NCBI GenBank assembly: GCA_016764915.1
Contig: JAESQY010000074.1
Location: 1 to 64,000, forward strand
Direction: 5' to 3'
Origin: Aliivibrio sp.
GTDB lineage: Bacteria > Pseudomonadota > Gammaproteobacteria > Enterobacterales > Vibrionaceae
DNA length: 64,000 nt
The number at the start of each line of letters is the position of its first letter. The first letter of the stretch is position 1. The position numbers and the translations under genes were made by a program. The notes under the pieces are model-generated. The model did not search any database. It was not told the origin of the DNA and was given only the letters and a program-made list of their open reading frames with translations. Positions 46,772 to 58,524 of this stretch are shown here, in pieces.

Positions 46772-47284
46772 TTATTTTCTTTTGGGGATAACTTGCCCAA
46801 GCATGACAATAGCTAAAGCCAGCAAGTTAGCCGCAAAAATGATCACTAACCATTGTGGCATGGATAAATTAACAAACATCCAAACTACTTTACTGCAGTC
46901 ACCTGTCGCTTCGAACATCCATGGAATCCACTGATTCAATGGCGCCCATGAGGGGAATTGTACAAAAAGATCACAGGTTGCGAATGGCGATGGATTAAAT
47001 TGATAATCAACATGCTGCATCGCCAGCTTTAATCCCCATCCGGCACTGATACCCCAACCAATAAGTCCAGACCAACGAATAAGAATATTGCTTGGGTTAA
47101 TAAGTCCAAGAATAGCGGCAAAACCGATCCCCATCATCGCTACACGTTCATAGATGCACATTACGCATGGACCTAGGTGCAACCCATGCTGGAAGAAGAG
47201 TGCAGAACCCTCAAAAAAGAGTATGAAAAGCAGCAGTAAAAGCCACGGAGAGCGAGTACTGGAGATCTGTTTAATATATTGCAT
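46772..47284 (-). CDS. dsbB: Disulphide bond formation protein DsbB
   Basis: An inner-membrane oxidase that re-oxidises DsbA and passes electrons to quinone. Four helices; the first redox pair Cys40-Cys43 (CVMC) is in the first periplasmic loop, and the second pair Cys104 and Cys130 lies in the long second loop. It is 170 residues (E. coli 176). The ATG at 47284 has AAGTGGG upstream; a GTG at 47293 adds three residues. It follows nhaB on the same strand, as in E. coli. Confidence 0.95.
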   Translation of the reverse strand: MQYIKQISSTRSPWLLLLLFILFFEGSALFFQHGLHLGPCVMCIYERVAMMGIGFAAILGLINPSNILIRWSGLIGWGISAGWGLKLAMQHVDYQFNPSPFATCDLFVQFPSWAPLNQWIPWMFEATGDCSKVVWMFVNLSMPQWLVIIFAANLLALAIVMLGQVIPKRK

Positions 47285-47307
47285 ATTACCCACTTAAGAT
47301 TTAGAAA

Positions 47308-47335
47308 TAAAAAAGCTCTGAATAATCAGAGCCCT
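47308..47335 (-). terminator. nhaB terminator
   Basis: On the minus strand GGCTCTGA / TCAGAGC with a four-base loop and a run of T residues; it separates nhaB from dsbB. Confidence 0.8.
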
Positions 47336-47365
47336 TTATAATATGGTTAGTTCAATTTTTCTATA

Positions 47366-48955
47366 TTAATGACCACTTGAAACCGAATTAGTTGTGATTT
47401 CAGCAATACTATGGCTGATCCAGCCGAGATCGTAGAACATTTGAGTCATCGGGTTTAATAGGAAAGCGATGCCGAGGAAACCAATGATCGACAGTACAAT
47501 AGTATAAGGTAGCGCCATATAGACCATTCTTCCGTACGAAAGGCGAATAAGCGGTGCGAGTGCTGATGTTAATAAGAACAAGAAAGCGGCTTGGCCATTT
47601 GGTGTGGCAACTGACGGTAGGTTAGTTCCGGTATTGATTGCAACAGCAAGTAGATCAAACTGGTCACGAGTAATGGTGCCTTCCAGCAGGGCCGTTTTAA
47701 CTTCATTGATGTAAACGGTTCCGACAAATACATTATCAGAAACCATAGATAACACAGCGTTGGCAATGTAGAACATTGTCGTTTGCTGGCTGCCCTCTAA
47801 CAACAGTACTGCCTCAATGATAGGTTTGAATAGTTGTTGATCAATGATAACCGCAACGATGGCAAAAAATACGGCAAGTAGAGCGGTAAAAGGCAGAGCC
47901 TCTTCAAACGCTTTACCCATAGCATGTTCTTCAATCACACCACAAAATGCCGTAGCTAAAATAATAACTGATAGGCCAATGAGTCCTACTGCAGCTAAGT
48001 GTAGTGCTAAACCAACAATCAACCAAACAGCAATGAAGGCTTGAATGATCAGTTTTGCCTTATCAAGATTAGTCCGTTTTTTACGCTCTTCTTCTTCAAA
48101 ATCTTCAAGGATTTTTCGAACGTGAACGGGTAACTCGGTACCGTAATCAAACCATTTTAATTTTTCAACCATGTAGCAGGTAATTAGTCCACAAATGAAA
48201 ACGGGTAGTGTGACTGGTAGCATTCGTATGATGAATTCGCCAAACTGCCATGAGGCTTGGTCGGCTATAATAAGGTTTTGTGGTTCACCAACCATCGTCA
48301 TCACGCCACCTAATGCAGTACCAACCCCCGAGTGCATTAACAAGCTACGTAAGAATGAACGATAGTTTTCAAGGTCATCACGGGTCAGTTCTTCTAAGTG
48401 TTCATCTGACGTATGGTCATGGCTGGTATTTTGACTTTTCCCTGACGCTACTTTGTGATAAATCGAGTAGAAACCGATTGCGACACTAATAATCACGGCA
48501 ATAACAGTTAATGCGTCTAAAAATGCCGATAAGAAGGCAGCGGTAACACAGAAAGCAACGGAAAGTAATGCCTTATTTTTTATGGTAATTAATATCTTAG
48601 TGAAAATGAACAGCAGTAGTTGCTTCATGAAATAGATACCGGCAACCATAAATACCAACAGAAGTAGAACTTCAATGTTGGCAACCAGTTCATGTTTGAC
48701 TTGTTCAGCGGAAGTCATGCCAATGGCCACAGCTTCAATCGCTAATAATCCACCAGGTTGTAAAGGGTAACATTTTAAAGCCATGGCTAAAGTGAAGATA
48801 AACTCAATAACTAATAACCAACCCGCGGTAAACGGGTCGATCATAAAAAAGACTATTGGGTTAACAATGAGGAACGAAATTATGGCAATCTTATACCAAT
48901 CTGGAGCATGACCAAGAAAGTTCTTGATGAATGCATTCCCAAGCGAAACTGACAT
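47366..48955 (-). CDS. nhaB: Na+/H+ antiporter NhaB
   Basis: An electrogenic sodium-proton antiporter of the inner membrane, important for sodium balance in marine bacteria. It is 529 residues with about twelve helices; [16 protein letters not shown] and [15 protein letters not shown] are family motifs containing the conserved acidic residues. E. coli NhaB is 513. It is divergent from fadR over a 440-base region. Confidence 0.95.
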   Translation of the reverse strand: MSVSLGNAFIKNFLGHAPDWYKIAIISFLIVNPIVFFMIDPFTAGWLLVIEFIFTLAMALKCYPLQPGGLLAIEAVAIGMTSAEQVKHELVANIEVLLLLVFMVAGIYFMKQLLLFIFTKILITIKNKALLSVAFCVTAAFLSAFLDALTVIAVIISVAIGFYSIYHKVASGKSQNTSHDHTSDEHLEELTRDDLENYRSFLRSLLMHSGVGTALGGVMTMVGEPQNLIIADQASWQFGEFIIRMLPVTLPVFICGLITCYMVEKLKWFDYGTELPVHVRKILEDFEEEERKKRTNLDKAKLIIQAFIAVWLIVGLALHLAAVGLIGLSVIILATAFCGVIEEHAMGKAFEEALPFTALLAVFFAIVAVIIDQQLFKPIIEAVLLLEGSQQTTMFYIANAVLSMVSDNVFVGTVYINEVKTALLEGTITRDQFDLLAVAINTGTNLPSVATPNGQAAFLFLLTSALAPLIRLSYGRMVYMALPYTIVLSIIGFLGIAFLLNPMTQMFYDLGWISHSIAEITTNSVSSGH

Positions 48956-49395
48956 GAATATAAATCTCTGCTGTAAGTAAAATGGGTAATACGAGGTAGG
49001 AAAAACTGGGCCTAAATAACAGGGAAACAGTATTTTTTAAAACTCGTTTATTTAAATCAATAACATATGAACTTGATGGAATATGCTCGTTCGCAGCTTG
49101 TTACGTTGTTTATCAACGCTTATATTTAGTAGCGTTTGACACTACCCCGAATTTCAAATATGTCAAATAATGTGTTTCAAAGAGTTAATGGAACAGCGAT
49201 TTTTTTTTGATTTCGGGATCACAATAGCAGATAGGGTGAGATTGTTGTGACATATGTCACTAAGCTCGTGACTTTCAAGGTTTAGCACTTTCAATAACTA
49301 AGAAGTATGAAATGTATAGAATTTCTTGTTATCAATAACTGGTGGTATGATGAGTATTTGTTATAGATATTTAACTTAATTTGGATTGTAAATAC
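48956..49395. other. nhaB-fadR divergent promoter region
   Basis: 440 bases without a gene. A near-ideal CRP box lies at 49246-49261, and a FadR-like left half-site (AACTGGT) lies at 49337-49343, close to the fadR start; its right half is degenerate. A run of eight or more T residues precedes the CRP box. Confidence 0.65.
49246..49261. promoter_or_regulatory. CRP box between nhaB and fadR
   Basis: TGTGA-CATATG-TCACT differs from the consensus TGTGA-N6-TCACA at one position, and its core GTGACATATGTCAC is a perfect palindrome. Confidence 0.7.
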
Positions 49396-50235
49396 ATGGT
49401 CATTAAGGCAAAGAGCCCCGCTAGTTTTGCGGAGAAATATATCATCGAGAGTATTTGGAATGGTCGCTTTGCACCGGGTTCCATTTTACCTGCTGAGCGC
49501 GAATTGTCTGAGTTGATAGGTGTTACTCGTACTACGTTGCGGGAAGTTCTGCAAAGATTAGCAAGAGACGGTTGGTTAACCATTCAACATGGCAAACCAA
49601 CTAAGGTGAATAATTATATGGAGACGTCAGGTCTGCATATACTTGACACACTGATGACGTTGGATCCAGACCGTGCACCAGTAATCGTTGAAGATCTATT
49701 ATCAGCAAGAACTAATATTAGCTGCATCTATATGCGTCAATCCTTTAAAGTGGATAAAGAGGGAACGATAGATGTGATCTCTCGAGTTATCGAATCATTA
49801 GAGTATTTGATTTCGTCAAACAGCTGGGATGAGTTTGTTGAAAAGTCGCCTTATGCTGAGAAATTAAAAGGCATTATAAAAGATGATAATGAGAAAGATG
49901 CCAGTGTGCGCCAAGGTCTCTTGTTAGCAAAAACATTTAATTTCTATGATTATATGTTATTCCAAGGATTAGCGTTTAAATCGGGCAATCCGATATATGG
50001 ACTGATCTTTAATGGCATTAAAAAATTGTATACACGTGTAGGTAACTTCTATTTCTCATCGCCTGAAGCAAGAGAGCTCTCTTTAGTTTTTTATAAAGAT
50101 TTATTAGTGCTTTGTAAAGAAGAGCGTCGTGATGAGTTAATGCTACTTATCCGTAATTATGGCATCGCCAGTGGCACAATTTGGGAACAAATGAAGTCGA
50201 AACTTCCAAGTGATTTTGCTGACGATCATAGTTAG
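49396..50235 (+). CDS. fadR: Fatty acid metabolism regulator FadR, Vibrio type
   Basis: A GntR-family repressor of fad genes and activator of fab genes, released by acyl-CoA. The winged helix (about 1-75) is nearly identical to E. coli, including [20 protein letters not shown]. The C-terminal acyl-CoA domain carries an extra segment at about 137-177, giving 279 residues instead of 239. This insertion is known in vibrio FadR proteins, where it adds a second ligand site. The ATG at 49396 fits the family; a TTG at 49381 does not. Confidence 0.95.
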   Translation: MVIKAKSPASFAEKYIIESIWNGRFAPGSILPAERELSELIGVTRTTLREVLQRLARDGWLTIQHGKPTKVNNYMETSGLHILDTLMTLDPDRAPVIVEDLLSARTNISCIYMRQSFKVDKEGTIDVISRVIESLEYLISSNSWDEFVEKSPYAEKLKGIIKDDNEKDASVRQGLLLAKTFNFYDYMLFQGLAFKSGNPIYGLIFNGIKKLYTRVGNFYFSSPEARELSLVFYKDLLVLCKEERRDELMLLIRNYGIASGTIWEQMKSKLPSDFADDHS

Positions 50236-50254
50236 AATATTCGGTGAAAAAATG

Positions 50255-50287
50255 TAAAAAAAGCGCTAATTTAATAGCGCTTTTTTA
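50255..50287. terminator. Bidirectional terminator between fadR and spoVR
   Basis: AAAAAAAGCGCTA / TAGCGCTTTTTT with a six-base loop serves both converging genes. Confidence 0.88.
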
Positions 50288-51817
50288 TTATGTTTTTGCT
50301 TCAAACTTACTTTCTTGAGGCGGGCAACTTGCCACGATAGTTGCCTTACCGCTCGGTTGCTCTTGTTCTAAAATGACATCAAATCCCCATAAACGATGGC
50401 AGTGTTTCATTACCTCTTCGCAGTTGTTAAATAGAGGTGTTCTATTGTGTGGAATATGACGAAGTATTAACGATCGATCGCCACGTAAATCAACATTCCA
50501 TACTTGTATATTAGGTTCATTATTACTTAAGTTATACTGGGCAGATAATACTTCTCTTACCCGTTGATACCCCTCTTCATTATGAATAGCGCCAATCTCT
50601 AAGTAATTTTTGTGGTCATCGTCGTTAACAGCAAACAGCTTAAAATCGCGAATCACTTTGGGTGATAAAAATTGGCTAATGAAGCTCTCATCTTTAAAGT
50701 TATGCATAGCGAAGTGGAGAGTGTCTAACCAGTCACTACCAGCAATATCGGGGAACCACAATTTGTCCTCATCGGTTGGGTGTTCACAGATACGTCTTAT
50801 GTCTTGGAACATGGCAAACCCTAACGCATAGGGGTTAATACCACTGTAATATTGACTATCATATTCAGGTTGAGCGACCACATTGGTATGGCTGCTTAAA
50901 AACTCTAAAATAAAACTTTCTGTCACCAAACCGTCATCGTAGAGGCGATTCATAATGGTATAGTGCCAAAATGTTGCCCACCCTTCGTTCATGACTTGCG
51001 TCTGTTTTTGCGGATAAAAATATTGACTGATGGTTCTGACTATTCTCACTATTTCACGTTGCCACGACTCTAGTAGAGGGGCATGTTTTTCAAAGAAATA
51101 GAGAATGTTCTCCTGTGGCTCGTTGGGAAAGTTAATGGACTCTTTCTCTTCGCTTTTATCTGCTTTAGGTATGGTTCGCCATAATGAATTTACTTGTGAT
51201 TGCAAGTAATCTTCTCGATCTTTTTGACGAGCAGACTCTTCTGTTAACGATATCTTTTGCGGCCGTTGGTAACGATTTACACCATAATTCATTAGCGCGT
51301 GGCAAGAGTCTAAAATGGATTCTACTTCTTCAAGACCGTGTCTCTCTTCACACTCGGAGATATAGTTTCGGGCAAACAGTAGGTAATCAACAATCGAGCT
51401 GGCATCCGTCCAAGTTTGGAATAAGTAATTACCTTTAAAAAAAGAGTTATGACCGTAACATGCGTGCGCAATGACTAACGCTTGCATAGTAATGGTGTTC
51501 TCTTCCATTAAATAGGCAATACAGGGGTCAGAATTGATGACTATCTCATAGGCTAATCCCATTTGGCCATGACGATAGTTCTTTTCGGTTTCAATGAATT
51601 TTTTACCAAATGACCAGTGTTGATAGTTGATTGGCATGCCGATACTGGAGTATGCATCCATCATCTGTTCAGCTGTAATGATCTCTATCTGATTTGGATA
51701 AGTGTCCAAGCGATATTGCTTGGCAATTCGTTTAATCTCTTTGTGATATTTTTCAAGAAGATCAAACGTCCAATCTGGTCCATCACTTAGCCGTTTATTC
51801 TTGGTCTTTGCAGTCAT
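50288..51817 (-). CDS. ycgB: SpoVR family protein (YcgB)
   Basis: A 509-residue soluble protein of the SpoVR family, found with PrkA and YeaH in many bacteria and induced under stress and stationary phase. DWTFDLLEKYHKEIKRIA, the internal HACYGHNSFFKGNYLF, NEGWATFWHY and GINPYALGFAMFQDI are characteristic. E. coli YcgB is 510. The biochemical role is unknown. It is the third gene of a prkA-yeaH-ycgB run and converges on fadR, the E. coli position of ycgB. Confidence 0.95.
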   Translation of the reverse strand: MTAKTKNKRLSDGPDWTFDLLEKYHKEIKRIAKQYRLDTYPNQIEIITAEQMMDAYSSIGMPINYQHWSFGKKFIETEKNYRHGQMGLAYEIVINSDPCIAYLMEENTITMQALVIAHACYGHNSFFKGNYLFQTWTDASSIVDYLLFARNYISECEERHGLEEVESILDSCHALMNYGVNRYQRPQKISLTEESARQKDREDYLQSQVNSLWRTIPKADKSEEKESINFPNEPQENILYFFEKHAPLLESWQREIVRIVRTISQYFYPQKQTQVMNEGWATFWHYTIMNRLYDDGLVTESFILEFLSSHTNVVAQPEYDSQYYSGINPYALGFAMFQDIRRICEHPTDEDKLWFPDIAGSDWLDTLHFAMHNFKDESFISQFLSPKVIRDFKLFAVNDDDHKNYLEIGAIHNEEGYQRVREVLSAQYNLSNNEPNIQVWNVDLRGDRSLILRHIPHNRTPLFNNCEEVMKHCHRLWGFDVILEQEQPSGKATIVASCPPQESKFEAKT

Positions 51818-51839
51818 GGCACTCTCCTTTTTAATTCAG

Positions 51840-53108
51840 CTATTCCACTTGTTTTTTGAACAGTTTTCGGAAAACAGGAAAGATATCTTCTACAGAACGT
51901 ATGTTCTCCATAGCAAAATTATCATAATTGTCACAAAGGTAATCGTACTCTCTCCACAGTGTTTGATGCGCTCTTCGAGTAATTTCGATGTAAGAGTAGT
52001 AGCGAGTTATGGGCAAAATTTTCTTTTCAAGCAACTCACGACAGTTCGGGGAGTCATCTGCCCAGTTATCGCCATCTGAAGCTTGAGATGCGTATATATT
52101 CCACTCTGATGACGGGTAGCGCTTTTCAACAATTTCACTCATTAACTTCAGAGCACTGGAGACGATAGTACCGCCTGTCTCTTGTGAATAGAAAAACTCT
52201 TGTTCATCTACTTCTTTGGCCTGGGTGTGGTGCCTAATGAAAACAACATCCACGTTTTTATAGGTTCGTGTTAAGAACAGATAGAGCAGAATATAAAAAC
52301 GTTTGGCGATCTCTTTGGTCGCTTGGTCCATGGAGCCTGAAACATCCATCAGGCAAAACATGACGGCTTGGCTGCTTGGTAGAGCTCGACGTTCATAGTT
52401 TTTGAATTTCAAATCGAAACTATCAATAAAGGGTACCCTGCTAATCGCCTTTTTTAGTTCGACTATTTGTTGTTTTAAATTATCCTCCTCTAACAGTTGT
52501 GCAGGTTCTTGGTTCTTTAATAGCAGCAGTTTCTCTTCTAGCTGTCGTAATGTTCTTTTTTTGGCTGCAGTAAGCGCAGTACGTCGAGCGAGTGAGTTCT
52601 GTAAAGATCGCACCACAGAGATATTGGCGGGTACGCCAGAAGATTTAAATCCAGAGCGAAATGTCTTCCACTCAACCACCTTATTTTGTTGGTTTTTTTG
52701 CATGTTTGGTAGCGCTAAGTCATCAAAGAGCAGATCAAGGTATTCACTTTGCGATATTTGAAATGAAAACTCATCTGCACCTTCCCCATCAGCGCTTGCT
52801 TGACCTTCGCCCGCACCTTGTCCTCCTCCTTTGGACGGGCGTTCTATACGATCACCGGGAACAAATTTGTCGTTACCAGGGTGAATCGTCTGTTGATCCC
52901 CACCTTTACCGTGTCTAAAAGTGGGTTCAATAATGTCTTTGGATGGAATAGTGATGTCTTCACCACTACTCACATCCGTGATTGAACGTTGATTCACAGC
53001 ATCAGATATTGAATCTTTAATCTGCTGTTTGTGACGTTTCAAAAATCGTTGACGATTTACAGTGCTCTTATTTTTACCGTTGAGCCTACGGTCAATAAAA
53101 TTGGCCAT
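51840..53108 (-). CDS. yeaH: YeaH/UPF0229 family protein
   Basis: A 422-residue protein of UPF0229. The N-terminus [27 protein letters not shown] is basic, a Gly-rich linker follows (GKGGG.., [11 protein letters not shown] at about 93-104), and the C-terminal half is VWA-like with [15 protein letters not shown] (a DxSxS metal-site motif). Members associate with the PrkA kinase. It lies between prkA and spoVR with short gaps, so the three form an operon. Confidence 0.94.
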   Translation of the reverse strand: MANFIDRRLNGKNKSTVNRQRFLKRHKQQIKDSISDAVNQRSITDVSSGEDITIPSKDIIEPTFRHGKGGDQQTIHPGNDKFVPGDRIERPSKGGGQGAGEGQASADGEGADEFSFQISQSEYLDLLFDDLALPNMQKNQQNKVVEWKTFRSGFKSSGVPANISVVRSLQNSLARRTALTAAKKRTLRQLEEKLLLLKNQEPAQLLEEDNLKQQIVELKKAISRVPFIDSFDLKFKNYERRALPSSQAVMFCLMDVSGSMDQATKEIAKRFYILLYLFLTRTYKNVDVVFIRHHTQAKEVDEQEFFYSQETGGTIVSSALKLMSEIVEKRYPSSEWNIYASQASDGDNWADDSPNCRELLEKKILPITRYYSYIEITRRAHQTLWREYDYLCDNYDNFAMENIRSVEDIFPVFRKLFKKQVE

Positions 53109-53149
53109 ATCCCCTCCAGAATGTGTAATGAACTTAGTGAGTCAAATTA

Positions 53150-55084
53150 CTAAGAAGATTTTCTCACTCGGAGATACCATTCAGATAGCAAGCGTACTTG
53201 TTTTGATGTGTAACCTTTTTCCATCATTCTAGCGACGAAATCGTCGTGTTTTTTCTGCTCATCTGTTGACGTCTTAGCATTAAATGAGATAACAGGGAGT
53301 AGCTCTTCGGTATTGGAGAACATCTTCTTCTCGATAACCGTGCGTAGTTTTTCGTAACTTGTCCAACTTGGGTTTCTGCCCGAATTTCCGGCTTTTGCTC
53401 TGAGAACAAAGTTGACTATTTCGTTACGGAAATCTTTAGGGTTACTGATACCTGCTGGTTTCTCGATCTTCTCCAATTCACCGTTAAGTGCTGCTCTATC
53501 AAATAACTGACCAGTATCGGGATCTCGATACTCTTGATCTTGAATCCAAAAATCAGCATAGATGATGTATCGGTCGAAAATATTTTGTCCGTACTCAGAA
53601 TAAGATTCTAAGTAAGCGGTTTGAATCTCTTTGCCGATAAATTCGACGTATTTTGGAATGAGATAACCTTTTAAGAATTCGAGGTACTTATCAGCCATCT
53701 CTTGCGGGAATTGCTCTCGCTCGATCTGTTGTTCAAGTACATAAAATAGGTGGACAGGGTTAGCGGCTACTTCAGTTTGGTCAAAATTAAAGACTCGAGA
53801 TAAAATTTTAAACGCAAATCGAGTGGACAGACCGTTCATCCCTTCATCGACACCTGCATAATCTCGATACTCTTGATAAGATTTGGCTTTTGGATCGGTG
53901 TCTTTTAATGTTTCGCCATCGTAGACTCTGACTTTGGAGTATACGTTAGAGTTTTCAGGCTCTTTAAGGCGAGAAAGCACACTGAATCTAGCCAAAATAT
54001 CCAAAGTGCTCGGGGAGCAAGGAGCTCTCGATAGCTCACTGTTTTCCAATAGTTTGTTGTAGATTTTGATCTCTTCAGAAACACGGAGACAGTAGGGTAC
54101 CTTGACGATAAACACGCGATCTAAAAATGCTTCATTGTTTTTGTTATTACGAAAAGTCAGCCATTCTGATTCATTTGAGTGAGCGAGAATCATGCCATCA
54201 AATGGTAGGGCTGATAGGCCTTCTGTACCGTTATAGTTACCCTCTTGGGTCGCGGTTAACAGTGGATGTAAAACCTTGATTGGTGCTTTGAACATCTCCA
54301 CAAATTCCATTAAGCCTTGATTGGCTTTACATAAAGCGCCCGAGTAGCTGTAGGCATCAGGATCATCTTGAGAGAAGTGCTCTAGCTGCCTGATATCGAC
54401 TTTACCCACTAATGATGAGATATCTTGGTTATTTTCATCACCGGGCTCTGTTTTTGCTATACCGACTTGATCAAGAATGGATGGTTTTACTTTGATCACG
54501 GTAAATTTAGTAATGTCGCCACCAAACTCGTGCAACCGTTTTACAGCCCAAGGTGACATGATGGTATTTAAATAACGGGAAGCGATGTTATAGTCCGATT
54601 TAAGCAGTTGTGCGTCTTCACTTGGATCAAACAATGAAAATGGGTGGTCGTTAACAGGGCTTCGCTTGCCATTAGCGCACAGAATATAGATGGAGTTTTG
54701 TTGCATTAAGCTTTTTAGTTTTTCAGCCAAAGAAGATTTACCGCCCCCGACTGGACCTAATAAATACAGTATTTGTTTACGTTCTTCTAATCCTTGAGCT
54801 GCATGTTTTAGGTAAGATACGATTTGTTCAATCGCCTCTTCCATACCATAGAAGTCTTCAAAGGTTTTATAACGTGAAATTACTCGATTGGAGAACAGTC
54901 GACTCAGTCTCGGATCTTGTGCTGTATCGATAAGTACTGGTTCACCAATAGCCAGCAGAAGTCGCTCTGCAGCATTGACATAGACACTTTTATCGTCTCT
55001 ACATAAGTTAAGAAACTCTAACAGTGAAATTTCTTCGTCTTTTGCTTCTTCATAGCGTTGACGGAAATGGTCAAAAATAGTCAT
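53150..55084 (-). CDS. yeaG: PrkA family serine protein kinase (YeaG)
   Basis: A 644-residue AAA+ plus PrkA kinase protein, equal to E. coli YeaG in length. Walker A GPVGGGKS is at 110-117. The PrkA domains follow with DGMILAHSNESEW and VYDGETLKD. It has a role in nitrogen starvation and stationary-phase survival in E. coli. It is the first gene of the prkA-yeaH-spoVR run. No convincing sigma-54 site (GG-N10-GC) was seen in the 300 bases upstream. Confidence 0.95.
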   Translation of the reverse strand: MTIFDHFRQRYEEAKDEEISLLEFLNLCRDDKSVYVNAAERLLLAIGEPVLIDTAQDPRLSRLFSNRVISRYKTFEDFYGMEEAIEQIVSYLKHAAQGLEERKQILYLLGPVGGGKSSLAEKLKSLMQQNSIYILCANGKRSPVNDHPFSLFDPSEDAQLLKSDYNIASRYLNTIMSPWAVKRLHEFGGDITKFTVIKVKPSILDQVGIAKTEPGDENNQDISSLVGKVDIRQLEHFSQDDPDAYSYSGALCKANQGLMEFVEMFKAPIKVLHPLLTATQEGNYNGTEGLSALPFDGMILAHSNESEWLTFRNNKNNEAFLDRVFIVKVPYCLRVSEEIKIYNKLLENSELSRAPCSPSTLDILARFSVLSRLKEPENSNVYSKVRVYDGETLKDTDPKAKSYQEYRDYAGVDEGMNGLSTRFAFKILSRVFNFDQTEVAANPVHLFYVLEQQIEREQFPQEMADKYLEFLKGYLIPKYVEFIGKEIQTAYLESYSEYGQNIFDRYIIYADFWIQDQEYRDPDTGQLFDRAALNGELEKIEKPAGISNPKDFRNEIVNFVLRAKAGNSGRNPSWTSYEKLRTVIEKKMFSNTEELLPVISFNAKTSTDEQKKHDDFVARMMEKGYTSKQVRLLSEWYLRVRKSS

Positions 55085-55405
55085 AACGAGTGCCCCCTAA
55101 ACCAACAACAATAATGAGATGAGAATACAGATTTAAATTACATACCTTCACTATTAAGGGTAGTCGCTTATTTGGGGTTTGTAGGGAAATAGATGAAATT
55201 TCAATAACTTTGAGAGTAATTCAGTAGATTATATGCACTGGATTGCGTTGCCAGGTTTAACTCTCTATTGGCTCTAATATGATTTGTGAATAATCGCTCT
55301 TACATTTATTTGATAAGTCAGTATACTGCTGTTTATTTTTAACGTACACCAGACTATAAACCAAATGGTGAATAGTTATCTTTAAATAATTTGGCGGTTA
55401 TTATT
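55085..55405. other. Divergent region between yeaG and mipA
   Basis: 321 bases without a gene. A possible mipA promoter is TTACAT (55300-55305) with TATACT (55322-55327), 16 bases apart. Nothing more definite was seen for yeaG. Confidence 0.5.
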
Positions 55406-56164
55406 GTGAAAAAAATTCGATTATTACTTATGTTTTCTATGTTGTCATTGTTCAGTCAGCCTCTATTTGCTGCGTATTCTCAATGGTCATTAGGGGCAGC
55501 AGTTTCTTACTCTCCAGTTATCTATCAAGACACCCCGTCTAACGTAGTTGGCATTCCTATGGTGGGTTATGAGGGAGAACATGTTTTTTTCCGTGGATTT
55601 AGTGCTGGTTATCGTATGCTCCCTGCAGGATCGCCGCAAAATATCGTGTTTAGGTTGATGTACGATCCGCGTACCTTTAAACCTGATGACTCGACCAATG
55701 CTAATATGCAATTATTAGATGAGAGAAAATCAACCGTGCTTGGTGGTGTGAGTTATCAACTGATTACAATGGTTGGAATGTTTGAAGCAACTGCGGGTTC
55801 TGATATCGGTAGTACTCATAATGGCTTATATGCTGAAGCAGCATGGCGTCTACCAATTCGTATGCGTGGTTGGGGCTTAACGCCTTCTATTGGTTATTCG
55901 TACAATAGTGAAAAAATCAATAATCATCTATATGGTGTCTCTCAAGCAGAATCTACCGCAACAGGTGGTGCGATTAAGGCATTTGATGCAGATTGGGATG
56001 GTCAGTTCTTTGTTGGCTTAAGCGCATATATGTTTGTAACCAAAAATATTCGATTAACGGGTAGTATTCGTTATTTGAATTTAGAGGGCGATATAGAAAA
56101 TAGCCCTATTATCGAGCATACGACCAGTAGCACCGCTACCATCGGTGCTTCTTACGTATTTTAA
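55406..56164 (+). CDS. mipA: MipA/OmpV family outer-membrane protein
   Basis: A 252-residue exported protein. Residues 1-22 are a signal peptide cut after LFAA. The mature part is an outer-membrane beta-barrel with alternating strands (SQWSLGAAVSYSP, GYSYNSEKI, IRLTGSIRYLNLEG) ending in the terminal aromatic SYVF. OmpV of vibrios and MipA of E. coli belong here; MipA links MltA and PBP1B. The position between yeaG and yeaD is that of E. coli mipA. GTG start at 55406; a TTG at 55391 is less likely. Confidence 0.87.
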   Translation: MKKIRLLLMFSMLSLFSQPLFAAYSQWSLGAAVSYSPVIYQDTPSNVVGIPMVGYEGEHVFFRGFSAGYRMLPAGSPQNIVFRLMYDPRTFKPDDSTNANMQLLDERKSTVLGGVSYQLITMVGMFEATAGSDIGSTHNGLYAEAAWRLPIRMRGWGLTPSIGYSYNSEKINNHLYGVSQAESTATGGAIKAFDADWDGQFFVGLSAYMFVTKNIRLTGSIRYLNLEGDIENSPIIEHTTSSTATIGASYVF

Positions 56165-56182
56165 CGATTTGCATATGAATGT

Positions 56183-56223
56183 AAAAAGCCCTAATTGAAT
56201 TGATGTTCAATTAGGGCTTTTTA
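56183..56223. terminator. Strong bidirectional terminator after mipA
   Basis: A 15-base stem, AAAAGCCCTAATTGAA / TTCAATTAGGGCTTTT, with a six-base loop. It serves mipA and the converging yeaD. Confidence 0.92.
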
Positions 56224-56243
56224 TTGAAAACGTTATTTCTGAA

Positions 56244-57134
56244 CTATTGTATGCCAATCGAAGTGCATAGCTGGTAGTGCTCACCCGGTTGAAGCACTTT
56301 CCCTTGCTCAATAGAGTTCGTGTGCAGCGTTGACTCTACGCAGAGCATGCTTTGATAACCGTTGTTATTCATATCAGCCATAACCGTAGAGCCTTCAAGC
56401 CATGGGTTCCATATTACCGCACTATTTTCACCCTGGTTGCATACGGTGAGTGTACGTCCATATGCAGGGTCACTAACCTTAATACATGGTGTTGGCCTGA
56501 GATAGACGCGGTCGATTGCAGAATTTATTCTAAGCTCTGAGAGCCCTGTGGTGACAGTCTCGTTAACAAAGCTATCAATGTATTCAGGACCCATTCCAGT
56601 GACGGTAGAGGCGTGAATATCAGCCAGATTTAAGTAAGTGTGTAACGCACCGCTAAAGCGCCATTCATGATCATCACAGTTCGCCACATCTAGAGTAATT
56701 TTGAGGCTCTCTGTTATCTCAAAATTTAGTGTTGCTAAAAAGCGATGTGGCCATACCGATAAGGACTCTTCACTGTGAGAAAGAGTGAGACTAATAATAA
56801 CACCATTGTCGCTCTCTTTATGCTCACTTAGGGTCCAGTTTGAAGTGCGAGCAAAACCGTGGGCTGGCTCAGCAATTCGGCCAAACCAAGGCCAGCATAT
56901 CGGAACACCGCCTCTGATCGCTTTCTCTTTTGTGAAAATGGCATCTTCACTTAACCAGATGACATCCTTATGGTCTGCGGGTTTAAACCAAATCAGGTGC
57001 CCACCGTGTAGTGAGATACCTGCTTCTGCCAGTTGATGAATCACCCTCACAATTTTAATACCATTGTATTCACATATGGTGACCGAATCAGAGAGTGTGC
57101 TAATGGCTGGAAGATTACGTAGTTGCATCGTCAT
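56244..57134 (-). CDS. yeaD: D-hexose-6-phosphate mutarotase
   Basis: An aldose-1-epimerase fold enzyme that interconverts anomers of glucose-6-phosphate. KAIRGGVPICWPWFG (conserved arginine and substrate loop), EPAHGFARTSNW (catalytic histidine) and ALHTYLNLADI are family motifs. It is 296 residues (E. coli 294). It follows gapA with a terminator between them. Confidence 0.92.
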   Translation of the reverse strand: MTMQLRNLPAISTLSDSVTICEYNGIKIVRVIHQLAEAGISLHGGHLIWFKPADHKDVIWLSEDAIFTKEKAIRGGVPICWPWFGRIAEPAHGFARTSNWTLSEHKESDNGVIISLTLSHSEESLSVWPHRFLATLNFEITESLKITLDVANCDDHEWRFSGALHTYLNLADIHASTVTGMGPEYIDSFVNETVTTGLSELRINSAIDRVYLRPTPCIKVSDPAYGRTLTVCNQGENSAVIWNPWLEGSTVMADMNNNGYQSMLCVESTLHTNSIEQGKVLQPGEHYQLCTSIGIQ

Positions 57135-57162
57135 ACCCGTTATAATAGCAAATTACAGATAC

Positions 57163-57190
57163 AAAAAAGGCGACTCGAAGTCGCCTTTTC
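57163..57190 (-). terminator. gapA terminator
   Basis: On the minus strand AAAAGGCGACTTCGAGTCGC pairs into a nine-base stem followed by six T residues. Confidence 0.88.
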
Positions 57191-57203
57191 ACAAAACTAA
57201 GTT

Positions 57204-58524
<1,321 letters not shown>

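Noticed and set aside
55085-55260. Possible sigma-54 promoter for yeaG (TGGCAACGC on the minus strand)
   Set aside because: The GG-N10-GC spacing is not met on either strand.
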